NCBI GenBank assembly: GCA_913020045.1
Contig: CAJWBE010000008.1
Location: forward strand, 1 to 64,000
Direction: 5' to 3'
Length of the DNA stretch: 64,000 nt
Origin: an uncultured Oleiphilus sp.
GTDB lineage: Bacteria; Pseudomonadota; Gammaproteobacteria; Pseudomonadales; Oleiphilaceae
Shown: positions 48,833 to 57,960 of the stretch, in pieces
Numbering within the stretch: position 1 is the first letter of the stretch
Layout of the letters: every line of letters begins with the position of its first letter
Program-made: the position numbers and the translations under genes
The notes under the pieces: model-generated
What the model was told of the DNA's origin: nothing
The model's database searches: none
The model's input: the letters and a program-made list of their open reading frames with translations, nothing else

Positions 48833-48985
48833 GCCTAAACCCCGATGAATTACGCAAATAATTAGTCTATAAAGATGTGGAAACAATAGGTGCTGATAAT
48901 AAACGGTGCGTTCTTTGATGTCATTTAACTTTTTGATTAGGATGACCTGCCAATTCAAGCCACAACGATCATTAGAGACATACCT

Positions 48986-49999
48986 ATGGACCCTCGGCTC
49001 AGCGCCTTGTCATCATGGAGCGCAAAGCAATGCGCAATGGATTCCGTCACGCTAGAGGCCGTCTCTGGTGACGCGAGCTTTAGACGATACTTTCGCGTCA
49101 GTAATCGCACCCCAACGCTTATTGCAATGGACGCTCCGCCTGACAAGGAGTCATCTGATAGCTTTGTTAGCATCGCACAAACATGGAAAAAACAAGGCGT
49201 CCAAGTACCGGAGATCATCACGCATGATTTATCTCAAGGTTTTTTGCTGTTAGAAGACTTCGGTGACTCAGTACTGCTAAACACATTAGCACCCGAGCAG
49301 CCAAATTTAGATGCAGGCAATCACTACTATTCACAAGCATGCGCAGCACTGCTGAAAATTCAACATACCGACAACAGCGCGCTACCAAACTATGACAAAA
49401 GCTTGCTTGAACGAGAAATGCGTTTATTCCCCGACTGGCTAGTCACAAAAAAGCTTGGCTTAACCCTAGACCCTGTGGAGTTAAACCTCATTGAAGAAAC
49501 CTTCTCACTGCTAATCGATAGCGCTCTGGGCCAACCGCAATTGAGCGTTCATAGAGATTATCACTCTCGCAACTTAATGATTTGTGAAGACGACAGCCTC
49601 GGCATCCTCGACTTTCAAGACGCAGTGAAAGGTCCTATCACCTATGACCTCGTCTCGTTACTTCGCGATTGCTATATCGTTTGGCCAGACGAGCACGTCC
49701 AGAGATGGTGTCTGCACTACTATCACCGCGCACTCGACCAAGGTTTGTTGTCATGCGACTTTGCCCAGTTTCAATACTGGTTCGACTTAATGGGGCTTCA
49801 ACGTCACTTAAAAGCAGCAGGTATTTTCGCTCGCCTATCCTTAAGAGACGGCAAGCATAACTACCTCAATGACATTCCCCGCACCGTCTCTTATCTCGCT
49901 AGAGTGAGCGCTCGCTACCCCGATACACAAGACTTTTGCTTGTGGCTCAATAAGCGAATCATTCCCGAGCTCGACTCACTAAACAGCCCGGCAGCATAG
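48986..49999 (+). CDS. amgK: MurNAc/GlcNAc anomeric kinase AmgK
   Basis: Aminoglycoside-phosphotransferase-fold sugar kinase of 337 residues. Motifs: SGDASFRRYFRV near the start, LSVHRDYHSRNLMI (catalytic loop) and LGILDFQDAVKGPITYDLVSLLRD (metal site). Together with murU it recycles MurNAc to UDP-MurNAc, bypassing the fosfomycin-sensitive step in pseudomonads. The murU neighbour, 2 nt downstream, and the divergent lptD fix the identity. Confidence 0.92.
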   Translation: MDPRLSALSSWSAKQCAMDSVTLEAVSGDASFRRYFRVSNRTPTLIAMDAPPDKESSDSFVSIAQTWKKQGVQVPEIITHDLSQGFLLLEDFGDSVLLNTLAPEQPNLDAGNHYYSQACAALLKIQHTDNSALPNYDKSLLEREMRLFPDWLVTKKLGLTLDPVELNLIEETFSLLIDSALGQPQLSVHRDYHSRNLMICEDDSLGILDFQDAVKGPITYDLVSLLRDCYIVWPDEHVQRWCLHYYHRALDQGLLSCDFAQFQYWFDLMGLQRHLKAAGIFARLSLRDGKHNYLNDIPRTVSYLARVSARYPDTQDFCLWLNKRIIPELDSLNSPAA

Positions 50000-50001
50000 C
50001 G

Positions 50002-50712
50002 ATGAAAGCAATGATTCTGGGCGCCGGTTTAGGCAAGCGCATGCGACCACTGACAAACAACCTGCCAAAACCTTTAGTACGTGCCGGCAAAAAAATGTTG
50101 ATTGAATATCACCTCGAAGCGCTAGCCAACGCTGGATTCAAAGACGTCGTGATCAATACGCACTGGTGTGCAGATAAGATGCCTGAAGCTTTGGGAGATG
50201 GATGTAAATGGGGCTTGTCTTTACATTACAGCCGCGAAACAGAGCTACTCGAAACCGCGGGCGGGATTAACAAAGCATTGCCTCTGCTTTGCGACACCCC
50301 AGATGATATATTTCTGGTCATCAATGGCGATATCTATTGTGAGTTTAAGTTAGATAATTGGGTGGCGGCACAACGTGAATTTTGCCCAAAGCAAACAGCG
50401 TGCCTCGCCATGATCGAAAACCCTAAGCAACATCCCGACGGCGACTTCAGCCTTGAGTCTGATGGAGGCCCCCTATCATTGTCTGACCCAAGCGCCTCAA
50501 ACCGCTATACCTATGCAGGCTTAGCGCTATTCAAAGCCCGTTTTTTTAGTGATCTAGATGAGGGATTAATGCCCTTAGCTCCGCTACTTAAAAAAGACAT
50601 CCAAGCCGGCAAGATACTCGGCACGGTGATGAATGAAATGTGGGTGGATGTCGGCACGCCAGAACGCCTAGACGCTCTTAATCACTACCTTCAGTCGAGC
50701 CACAACGAATAA
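50002..50712 (+). CDS. murU: MurNAc alpha-1-phosphate uridylyltransferase MurU
   Basis: Nucleotidyltransferase of 236 residues: MKAMILGAGLGKRMRPLTNNLPKPLVRAG signature, then LVINGDIYCEF with the metal Asp, and WVDVGTPERLDAL. It makes UDP-MurNAc from MurNAc-1-P and UTP in peptidoglycan recycling. It lies immediately after amgK and is almost surely co-transcribed. Confidence 0.93.
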   Translation: MKAMILGAGLGKRMRPLTNNLPKPLVRAGKKMLIEYHLEALANAGFKDVVINTHWCADKMPEALGDGCKWGLSLHYSRETELLETAGGINKALPLLCDTPDDIFLVINGDIYCEFKLDNWVAAQREFCPKQTACLAMIENPKQHPDGDFSLESDGGPLSLSDPSASNRYTYAGLALFKARFFSDLDEGLMPLAPLLKKDIQAGKILGTVMNEMWVDVGTPERLDALNHYLQSSHNE

Positions 50713-50886
50713 TAAGAAGCGGCAAACGGCCTCCTCTTTCCTGCCACGCACTGGCCCATCAAGTATTAACCTAAGCCCCTAGAGCCCCATAAAATAAAGC
50801 GCTTCAAGCACTTGCCCTGTGTCGGCTCGTTTTTTGCTTTTGAGATGTATATCTATTTCGAATCAGTTTTGATCGGGCATTTGATT

Positions 50887-51708
50887 ATGAAACTCTACCA
50901 ATACGCTGGCGTTATTATCGCTTTGAGCTTTCTTGCACTGGCTATCGGCGTTACCGCTGACAACCCTGCTGCATTCATTAACCTTCCTGGTTTAATCATT
51001 GTGATAGGCGGCACTTTTACCGCCATATTCGTCAGCTTCCCAATTAAAGATGCCATTGCCGCCTTCAAACAAGCAAAAGTACTCACCGAGCCAATGAGCC
51101 TAAATCTTGAGCAGGATATACAGCAAGTCGTTGGCTTCAGCAAACTTTGGTTTCGCAACCAATACCAACAAATTGATGCACAAATCGAGAAACTGGACGA
51201 GCCCTTCATTAAAAAAGGACTGCAAATGGTTCGCGATCACCAACCCTATGAAGACGTAATGGCTATGCTGAACTGGAAAGTGTCGCAATATCGGTCAAAA
51301 GAAACGGCAGTGATTAACATCTTCCGCTCAATGGGTACTTTTGCTCCCGCATTCGGCATGGTCGGATCCCTAGTTGGCTTAGTCAACATGCTGCAGGGCG
51401 TTGAGGGTGGCGAAATTGCGTCCATGACCGGCGATATGGCTATCGCGTTAATCACCACATTTTACGGATTGCTACTCTCGAACTTAGTGTTCAAACCAAT
51501 CGCTACCAAACTAGAACAGCGCCGAAATTTAGCAACCATCAGGCTCAGCATGATCGCAGAAGGGATCGCCATGCTTTCGCAGCAGCGAACGCCGTCAGCA
51601 ATACTAGATACCTTGACTAGCTTTCTTCAAGACCAACAACAAAAGCCTGAGGCCAATGTTGCGATGCAGAAATCGATGATGACAAAACTTGGTGTCAAAC
51701 CAGCATAA
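50887..51708 (+). CDS. flagellar motor stator protein MotA/PomA family
   Basis: Inner-membrane protein of 273 residues with four membrane segments and the MotA core: GGTFTAIFVSFP, FRSMGTFAPAFGMVGSLVGLVNML (motor Pro region) and GDMAIALITTFYGLLLSNLVFKP. It forms the stator with its MotB partner, which follows after 12 nt. Use of Na+ or H+ cannot be decided here. The frame opens at 50812; ATG 50887 (MKLYQYAGV) gives the family N-terminus. Confidence 0.9.
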   Translation: MKLYQYAGVIIALSFLALAIGVTADNPAAFINLPGLIIVIGGTFTAIFVSFPIKDAIAAFKQAKVLTEPMSLNLEQDIQQVVGFSKLWFRNQYQQIDAQIEKLDEPFIKKGLQMVRDHQPYEDVMAMLNWKVSQYRSKETAVINIFRSMGTFAPAFGMVGSLVGLVNMLQGVEGGEIASMTGDMAIALITTFYGLLLSNLVFKPIATKLEQRRNLATIRLSMIAEGIAMLSQQRTPSAILDTLTSFLQDQQQKPEANVAMQKSMMTKLGVKPA

Positions 51709-51720
51709 GGCAGCTTAGCG

Positions 51721-52425
51721 ATGCGACCTTCTTCTTATCTTAAAGCACTAAACCCCGATAGCGATGTCGCGCAAGACGATAACTGGATGCTGAGCTACAT
51801 CGACGTTTTCGTTCTAATCACAACGCTTTTTCTGATGCTTCTTGTTATGAACAACGCCAGTTTCGGTACAGTGGATGCGCCAAGCGAAGGGATTCAAGAA
51901 GCATTAGCTACGAGTGAAGTCAGCGTAATGGAAGAGCAGGCATTCGTTGAACGGCTCATTGCGCCAAAACCTAGTCAAGAGGACACGGAGCTATTCAGCA
52001 CACTGCAAAGCTCCATTATCACCCATGGCATGCAAAGCCATATTCAACTCGTTCAAGAGGCAGACCGCACCCGACTAGAGATTCAATCTCGCGTATTGTT
52101 TAACTCGGGAGACGCCTACCTCACTCGCTCAGGCGAAGCACTACTTGATAAAATATTACCCATCCTTGAACCCACTCAAGGCATTATCGTCATCGAAGGG
52201 CATACCGATAACAACCCCATTAAAACAAAGCAGTTTCCCTCCAACTGGAGCCTTGCCGCCTCCCGTGCCACGGAAGTACTAGAATTTTTCGTCTCAGAAG
52301 GCTTTGATCAGAGCCGATTTCGAGCCGTTAGCTATGGCGACACCCAGCCCATCGTACCAAACGACAGCAGTGCAAATCGGCGTAGCAATCGCCGCGTAAG
52401 CCTAGTGATAGAACAAGCGTTGTAA
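51721..52425 (+). CDS. flagellar motor protein MotB/PomB family
   Basis: Protein of 234 residues: one membrane helix containing the ion-carrying Asp28 (WMLSYIDVFVLITTLFLMLLV), a linker, and a C-terminal OmpA-like peptidoglycan-binding domain (GIIVIEGHTDNNPI, NWSLAASRATEVLEFF, NRRSNRRVSLVI). It is the partner of the MotA-like protein just upstream. No other flagellar genes are in the window; alternative roles such as gliding or surface sensing cannot be excluded. Confidence 0.9.
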   Translation: MRPSSYLKALNPDSDVAQDDNWMLSYIDVFVLITTLFLMLLVMNNASFGTVDAPSEGIQEALATSEVSVMEEQAFVERLIAPKPSQEDTELFSTLQSSIITHGMQSHIQLVQEADRTRLEIQSRVLFNSGDAYLTRSGEALLDKILPILEPTQGIIVIEGHTDNNPIKTKQFPSNWSLAASRATEVLEFFVSEGFDQSRFRAVSYGDTQPIVPNDSSANRRSNRRVSLVIEQAL

Positions 52426-52553
52426 GCCTCTTTTCGTATTGATATAACCCGCCTTACAGAACAGTAAAGGTCATTGCTCTTTGCATTGGGTAAGATGCCC
52501 GCTCATACCCACTATTAATCATTTTTTAATCACCAGACTAAAGAGACCTCGCA

Positions 52554-53228
52554 ATGCTAAAAGTCCTAAGTGCCGTCGCTGCAGGCTGCCTACTAAGTGC
52601 CTGTACTACTTTTGATGCCTATACCGGCGAAGAAAAAACCACCAATACTGCCATTGGCGCCAGTATCGGCGCGAGCGTCGGCGCTGTAGCAGCCTATCTT
52701 GCTAACAAAGATGAAGACAGCCGTAGCCGCAACCAACGCATACTCGCAGCAGCCGCGGGTGGCGCAGCAGTTGGTGGAGGTATTGGCTATTATATGGACG
52801 CGCAAGAAGCGAAGCTCCGCAAACAGCTCCGCGATTCTGGTGTTAGTGTCGTGCGCGATGGCGATAACATCAATCTAATCATGCCCGGCAATATCACCTT
52901 TGCCAGCAACAGCCCAGACATTAACGCCGGCTTTTATGACGTGATGAACGCCGTCGCGTTGGTTATCGCCGAGTATGACAAAACCCTAGTATTTATTGGC
53001 GGCCATACCGACAGCGTGGGCAGCGATACAGACAACCAAATATTGTCGCAACGTCGCGCTGAATCAGTCTCTCGCTACCTTGCATCAAAAGAAGTTGCCG
53101 CCGTTAGACTAGAAGCAGTGGGTTTTGGCGAGCAGCGCCCTATCGCTGACAACACGTCTGAGTCAGGCAAACAACAAAATCGTCGCGTAGAAATCACCTT
53201 ACTACCGTCCGAATCACTCGCTAAGTAA
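52554..53228 (+). CDS. OmpA-family lipoprotein with glycine zipper
   Basis: Outer-membrane lipoprotein of 224 residues: lipobox LLSAC (Cys17), then Gly/Ala-rich zipper segments (AIGASIGASVGAVAAYL and AAAGGAAVGGGIGYYMD). The C-terminal OmpA domain binds peptidoglycan (FIGGHTDSVGSDTDNQILSQRRAESV, NRRVEI). It resembles YiaD/YfiB-type proteins. It lies 128 nt after the motB-like gene. The downstream region holds a terminator joined to a CTTCT microsatellite. Confidence 0.88.
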   Translation: MLKVLSAVAAGCLLSACTTFDAYTGEEKTTNTAIGASIGASVGAVAAYLANKDEDSRSRNQRILAAAAGGAAVGGGIGYYMDAQEAKLRKQLRDSGVSVVRDGDNINLIMPGNITFASNSPDINAGFYDVMNAVALVIAEYDKTLVFIGGHTDSVGSDTDNQILSQRRAESVSRYLASKEVAAVRLEAVGFGEQRPIADNTSESGKQQNRRVEITLLPSESLAK

Positions 53229-53243
53229 ATACCTAAAAAATAC

Positions 53244-53281
53244 GCCGGCGCATGGAAGCTTGAGCGCCGGCTTCTCTTCTC
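53244..53281 (+). terminator. terminator of the OmpA-like gene
   Basis: GCCGGCG (53244-53250) and CGCCGGC (53265-53271) with a 14-nt loop, followed by the pyrimidine-rich CTTCT tract. The usual pure T-run is replaced by the repeat. Confidence 0.55.
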
Positions 53282-53312
53282 TTCTCTTCTCTTCTCTTCT
53301 CTTCTCTTCTCT
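53271..53312. repeat. CTTCT pentanucleotide microsatellite, 8.4 copies
   Basis: 42 bp of uninterrupted CTTCT units directly after the terminator stem and before a minus-strand terminator. On the minus strand it reads AGAAG. It is non-coding by my reading: the only frame through it is a shadow of the OmpA gene. Tracts of this unit size change length by slippage. Confidence 0.95.
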
Positions 53313-53340
53313 AGAAAAAGATAAACGTCAGGCATAAAAA

Positions 53341-53358
53341 AACCCGCCTTAGCGGGTT
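53341..53358 (-). terminator. terminator of the phasin gene
   Basis: AACCCGC-CTTA-GCGGGTT stem with, on the minus strand, a following TTTTTTTAT. It ends the phasin transcript and may also work on the plus strand, where TTAAAAAG follows. Confidence 0.8.
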
Positions 53359-53415
53359 AAAAAGAACGCACGATCAATTAAATTGACCGGCCTCCCTACA
53401 AACTAAAATTCAAAA

Positions 53416-53811
53416 TTAAGCTGTTGCTGCTTTGGCGCTATCGGCAACTTTTTTCGCTGTGCTTTTGGCGGCAGTTGTTGCTTTCGCTGTGCTTTTCTTG
53501 GCAGTTGTTGCTGCTTTCTTAGCGGTAGTTTTTGCTTTTGTTGCTGCTTTTTTAACAGGAGTTTGAGGCTTTTCGTATTTAGCGATAAGGTCACCTGCAA
53601 AACTACCAACGTATTGGTTCGCTTCACGCGCTTTATCATATGCCAATGTGGCAACTTCGTCGTGCTTAGTCTTAGCCGTGTCTAGCTTGTACAATCTTTC
53701 AGCGTAACCAAATGATGCTTCAGCAATTGCTTTGTGCTGGCTTTCAACTGCGTCGATAGCTTTAGCAACGATATCTTGAACTTGCTCTTGGTAAGATTTA
53801 ATTGTGGTCAT
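53416..53811 (-). CDS. phasin-family protein with Lys/Ala-rich tail
   Basis: Protein of 131 residues. Residues 1-85 are a helical phasin-like domain (SYQEQVQDIVAKAIDAVES, ANQYVGSFAGDLIAKYEKP). From about 88 it is an almost pure Lys/Ala/Thr tail like histone H1 or PhaF/AlgP. PhaF-type phasins coat polyhydroxyalkanoate granules and bind DNA through such tails, which fits but is not shown. There is no pha synthesis gene in this window. It is a single gene with its own terminator. Confidence 0.75.
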   Translation of the reverse strand: MTTIKSYQEQVQDIVAKAIDAVESQHKAIAEASFGYAERLYKLDTAKTKHDEVATLAYDKAREANQYVGSFAGDLIAKYEKPQTPVKKAATKAKTTAKKAATTAKKSTAKATTAAKSTAKKVADSAKAATA

Positions 53812-53836
53812 GTCATATCCTCTAATTCATAAAATG

Positions 53837-53868
53837 TCGTGCATGACTACATGTGTTCAACTGCACGA
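53837..53868. promoter_or_regulatory. 7-bp inverted repeat upstream of the phasin gene
   Basis: TCGTGCA and TGCACGA separated by 18 nt, 26-57 nt before the phasin start. A possible operator. The surrounding 160-bp gap to DUF2782 holds no gene. Confidence 0.35.
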
Positions 53869-53971
53869 ATAGGTAATCTACGAAAGAGAAGATACGCCTT
53901 AAAATTAGAATGTTCATACTAAGAATACATAATTCTTTTTGAGTGCCCGAGTCGGCGACTCAACTAAACGA

Positions 53972-54250
53972 CTACCATTCAAATAACACCCATTTTGGTA
54001 CGAGTACTGTTGAACGCTCCTCTTTAATCCAACCATCGCCATCACCTGGCACCAAGTAATAAGACGGCCCTATATTCGGAACGACTTTGATCTCTTTAAG
54101 CACGCCATTAACCCGATGTTCATAATAAGTAGCATCATCACCCTGCTCAATACGAATCTCTGGCGCACCAGTGGGTACCGAATCTTCGGCCTGAAGAGGA
54201 AAAACCATTACGGAGAACAAAATAGCTGAAGATATAAATGGCGCGCGCAT
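53972..54250 (-). CDS. DUF2782 secreted protein
   Basis: Protein of 92 residues with a signal peptide (FISSAILFSVMVFPLQA) and the DUF2782 core: PEIRIEQGDDATYYEHRVNG, LKEIKVVPNIGPSYYLVP. It is probably periplasmic; the function is unknown. A DUF2782 gene lies next to polA in Pseudomonas too. Here it is divergent from polA, with their starts about 120 nt apart. Confidence 0.88.
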   Translation of the reverse strand: MRAPFISSAILFSVMVFPLQAEDSVPTGAPEIRIEQGDDATYYEHRVNGVLKEIKVVPNIGPSYYLVPGDGDGWIKEERSTVLVPKWVLFEW

Positions 54251-54370
54251 AACGAGTAATCTCGATTGAATAGTGAAAAAAGTGCAGGATTCCGTCCTTT
54301 GGTTATTTCAGGTTGCCCTCAAAAACCCTACTATAGAATGCCACTAATTGATCATTCTGAACACGGATTT

Positions 54371-57094
54371 ATGGAAATTAACTCAAACAAACCAGCGGTT
54401 CTCGTTGACGGTTCGTCATACTTATTTCGCGCTTATCATGCCTTGCCTCCTCTCGTAAATTCAAAGGGTCATCCGACGGGTGCTATCAAGGGCGTGATTA
54501 ACATGATTCGACGCCTCGAAAGAGATTACCCAGAATCCAAACTCGTGATCATATTCGATGCAAAGGGAAAGAACTTCCGTCATGACCTTTATCCGGAATA
54601 CAAGGCAAACCGCCCTCCAATGCCGGACGACCTGCGCTGCCAAATAGAACCGATTCATCAAATTATTCAGGCTATGGGCCTCCCCCTCCTCATCATTCCT
54701 GATGTGGAGGCCGACGACGTCATTGGCGTCCTCGCGCGCGAAGCCACTGAAAGCCAAACCGAAGTCGTTATTTCAACCGGCGACAAAGACATGGCGCAAC
54801 TAGTATCCGAGCATGTCACCTTGATCAATACGATGACAGATACCGCCATGGACATTCAGGGAGTCGTCGATAAGTTTGGTGTAAGACCCGATCAAATTAT
54901 TGACTATCTCGCCCTAGTCGGCGATAGCGTCGACAACATTCCGGGCGTACCAAAGTGCGGCCCTAAAACCGCCGTTAAATGGCTGACCCAGTTTGAATCT
55001 CTAAATGGTGTTATCGAGAACGCCGATAAGGTAGGTGGGAAGATAGGAGAAAATCTTCGTAATAGCTTGGAGTTGCTGCCCCTATCGTACGAGCTAGCAA
55101 CCATCAAAACAGACGTACCTCTGCCGCAATCGCTAGCCGATATCACGCATGAGGAAACGCATATTGACGCCTTGCGCTCACTATATGAAGAATACGAATT
55201 TCGTAGCTGGGTTAAAGAAGTTAAGCCAAGCGCAAATGACGCCACAGAAGCAGCGAGTGACACTCTACCATCGAAACCTGCCCTTGAAAGCCACTACGAA
55301 ACCATTTTAACGGAGGCTGACTTTGCTCGCTGGCTAGAAAAAATATCGAATGCTCCGTTAGTTGCTTTCGATACCGAGACCACCGGCTTAAATTACATGG
55401 AAGCACGTGTCGTCGGCGTATCATTTTCAGTCTCGGCAGGCGAAGCCGCTTACTTGCCATTTGGACACGACTATATCGATGCCCCCGACCAGCTAGAGCA
55501 AGATGACGTTCTCGCCCGTCTCAAACCGATACTCGAAAACACTGATATCAAAAAAGTAGGACAAAATCTTAAGTACGATAAGAACGTTCTCGTAAACCAT
55601 GGTATCGAACTCAAAGGGATTGCCCATGACACCATGATCGAATCCTACGTACTGAACTCAACGGGGTCGCGGCACGACATGGATACCCTTGCGGAAAAAT
55701 ACCTAGACCGCAGTACGATTCATTTCGAAGACATCGCGGGAAAAGGCGCCAAGCAACTGACGTTCAATCAAATCGCACTCGAGCAGGCGAGTCCGTACGC
55801 GGCAGAGGATGCGGATATCACACTGCAACTGCATGAAGCATTACTACCGCAACTAGCAGAAACCCCCTCTCTTGAAAACGTATATCGCGATATTGATTGC
55901 CCTTTAGTAAACGTGATCTCTCGCATTGAACGCGCGGGCGCAAAAGTCGACGCTCACCTTTTAGGTTTGCAGAGCCAAGAACTTGCCGCCCGAATTGTGG
56001 AACTAGAGCGTGAAGCGTATGAACTCGCTGGTGAAACATTCAACCTGAGCTCACCCAAACAGCTTCAGGCAATATTCTTTGAAAAGCTCGAACTTCCTAT
56101 CATCAAGAAGACCCCAAAAGGGCAGCCTTCGACTGCCGAGCCGGTACTGCAAGAGCTTGCTCTTTCGTACCCCTTGCCAAAGCTGATACTTGAACATCGC
56201 AGCTTAGCCAAGCTGAAATCCACTTATACCGACAAGCTGCCACAACTAATCAATCCGTCCACCGGCCGCATTCACACTTCTTATCATCAAGCCGTGACGG
56301 CGACAGGCCGTCTATCGTCAAGCGACCCTAATTTACAGAATATTCCCATTCGCACGGCAGAAGGACGTCGCATCCGCCAAGCCTTCGTTGCGCCAAAGGG
56401 CTATCAGCTAATCGCGGCAGACTATTCTCAGATCGAGCTACGCATCATGGCCCACTTGTCACAGGACAAAGGGCTACTCGATGCGTTTTCACGAGGGGAA
56501 GATGTCCACAAAGCGACCGCGGCTGAGGTGTTTGATGTCTCGGTAGACGACGTTTCAGCAGATCAGCGTCGTAAAGCTAAAGCTATTAACTTTGGTCTCA
56601 TCTATGGCATGTCAGCGTTTGGGCTCGCCAAACAAATTAATGTAGAGCGTTACGAGGCTCAAGACTATATCGATCGTTATTTCGAGCGCTACCCTGGCGT
56701 ACTCGACTATATGGACCGTACTCGCCAACAGGCACATCAAGATGGATATGTTGAGACTATCTTTGGGCGAAGGCTCTATCTACCCGACATCAATGCGCGA
56801 AACAAAATGCTGCAACAAGCCGCTGAACGGACAGCAATCAATGCGCCAATGCAGGGCACCGCTGCCGACATTATTAAGAAAGCCATGTTGAATGTGGATG
56901 CATGGTTAGCTGACTCAAGCGTCGATGCCACCATGATTATGCAGGTACATGATGAACTGATTGTTGAAGTCGCCACTGAACAAACAGAAGCAGTCGCTGA
57001 GACCTTGGTAGAAAAAATGATGTCAGCCGTCTCGCTGGACGTTCCCTTGCTGGTCGAGGCGGGAATCGGAAACAACTGGGACGAAGCGCACTAA
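54371..57094 (+). CDS. polA: DNA polymerase I
   Basis: Protein of 907 residues with all three domains: 5' nuclease (VDGSSYLFRAYHALPPL, VISTGDKDMAQLV), a 3'-5' proofreading domain with intact DTETTGL near 334, and a family A polymerase (RLSSSDPNLQNIPIRT, ADYSQIELRIMAH, RRKAKAINFGLIYGM, QVHDELIVEV). It fills gaps in repair and removes Okazaki primers. The frame opens at 54266; ATG 54371 gives the family start MEINSNKPAVLVDG. A terminator follows. Confidence 0.96.
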   Translation: MEINSNKPAVLVDGSSYLFRAYHALPPLVNSKGHPTGAIKGVINMIRRLERDYPESKLVIIFDAKGKNFRHDLYPEYKANRPPMPDDLRCQIEPIHQIIQAMGLPLLIIPDVEADDVIGVLAREATESQTEVVISTGDKDMAQLVSEHVTLINTMTDTAMDIQGVVDKFGVRPDQIIDYLALVGDSVDNIPGVPKCGPKTAVKWLTQFESLNGVIENADKVGGKIGENLRNSLELLPLSYELATIKTDVPLPQSLADITHEETHIDALRSLYEEYEFRSWVKEVKPSANDATEAASDTLPSKPALESHYETILTEADFARWLEKISNAPLVAFDTETTGLNYMEARVVGVSFSVSAGEAAYLPFGHDYIDAPDQLEQDDVLARLKPILENTDIKKVGQNLKYDKNVLVNHGIELKGIAHDTMIESYVLNSTGSRHDMDTLAEKYLDRSTIHFEDIAGKGAKQLTFNQIALEQASPYAAEDADITLQLHEALLPQLAETPSLENVYRDIDCPLVNVISRIERAGAKVDAHLLGLQSQELAARIVELEREAYELAGETFNLSSPKQLQAIFFEKLELPIIKKTPKGQPSTAEPVLQELALSYPLPKLILEHRSLAKLKSTYTDKLPQLINPSTGRIHTSYHQAVTATGRLSSSDPNLQNIPIRTAEGRRIRQAFVAPKGYQLIAADYSQIELRIMAHLSQDKGLLDAFSRGEDVHKATAAEVFDVSVDDVSADQRRKAKAINFGLIYGMSAFGLAKQINVERYEAQDYIDRYFERYPGVLDYMDRTRQQAHQDGYVETIFGRRLYLPDINARNKMLQQAAERTAINAPMQGTAADIIKKAMLNVDAWLADSSVDATMIMQVHDELIVEVATEQTEAVAETLVEKMMSAVSLDVPLLVEAGIGNNWDEAH

Positions 57095-57133
57095 CAAAAA
57101 AGCCTGCACCACATTCGTGGCGCAGGCTTTTTT
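57095..57133. terminator. bidirectional terminator after polA
   Basis: AAAAAAGCCTGC and GCAGGCTTTTTT with inner CCAC/GTGG pairing. A-run and T-run flank the stem, so it can serve polA and the convergent gene. Confidence 0.88.
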
Positions 57134-57166
57134 AAACCTTAGCGCTGGCTGCAACAAGCCGACCGC

Positions 57167-57913
57167 TTAAAGACCGATATTAAGCCTTACAATTCCTGGC
57201 AACCCGACGCGGTTTCCTTCACTAAATACAAACGGAACAAAGTCCAAATTTACGCGGTCGTTGTATGCCCACCGACCGCCGATAGCAAAGCTATGATCAA
57301 TATCATCTTCTGTCGTAAACAAGGCTTCAGCCCCAACAGAGAAAAGCCCTGAATTTGTATCGATCACACCTACGTAGGCGCCAACATCAACCGTCACAAA
57401 AGTGTCTTCTTTAATATTTCCATCGACGTAAACAATCGAAGGCGCCAACGTAAATGTTGCCGCATCAACATCCACCGTAGCGGCCGCACCGACTTTTAAA
57501 TTCGTTTGATCGACCGTCGTTTGCCCATTCGTGTCTTCATTATCAATGTGAGAAATAGCAGCAATCACCGCGACATCAAACGCGCTTTTCTGTTCGCTAT
57601 TACGGTTAATTGTCTCGGTCAATCCCCACTTCAGCATCAGTTCATTACCGCTGTAAGCCGTTACCCCACTATTAACAATTAGTTCGGCATTTTGTAACCC
57701 CAAACGAATGCCTCCACCAGCATCGACGTCATCACTTCCCGTATGAAGCTCTGCAGACACTTTGCCTTGGCCTGCCAGAGTACCATGTTCTAAAAAGAAG
57801 CCTCGCGTTGGCTCGTTATATTGCCGACGCGGATCTTCTGCAAAAGCGGAAGACGTTGAGATAAGCAGTGCAAGCAATGTGGCAATTGAAGCCCATTGAG
57901 ATTTAGTATTCAC
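57167..57913 (-). CDS. secreted beta-barrel-like hypothetical protein
   Basis: Protein of 248 residues with a signal peptide (SIATLLALLISTSSAFA) and a mature part of alternating strands rich in Gly, Asp and aromatic residues, such as GGGIRLGLQNAELIVNSGV and FAIGGRWAYNDRVNLDFVPFVF. It looks like an outer-membrane barrel; I know no family. The frame extends to 57964, but GTG 57913 has AGAGGAA 8 nt upstream and removes the overlap with pilZ, so I chose it. Confidence 0.7.
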   Translation of the reverse strand: MNTKSQWASIATLLALLISTSSAFAEDPRRQYNEPTRGFFLEHGTLAGQGKVSAELHTGSDDVDAGGGIRLGLQNAELIVNSGVTAYSGNELMLKWGLTETINRNSEQKSAFDVAVIAAISHIDNEDTNGQTTVDQTNLKVGAAATVDVDAATFTLAPSIVYVDGNIKEDTFVTVDVGAYVGVIDTNSGLFSVGAEALFTTEDDIDHSFAIGGRWAYNDRVNLDFVPFVFSEGNRVGLPGIVRLNIGL

Positions 57914-57960
57914 AGAGAAATTCCTCTTTTCGTATGTGCCCACAAACCGGGGCTTTTGTT

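Noticed and set aside
53075-53335. Minus-strand frame through the CTTCT repeat (EKRREEKRREEK)
   Set aside because: It lies mostly antisense to the OmpA-like gene, has no ribosome site or family match, and its repetitive start is simply the microsatellite.
53949-53961. GAGTC-GGC-GACTC hairpin after the DUF2782 gene
   Set aside because: No T-run on either strand and only five pairs; role unclear.
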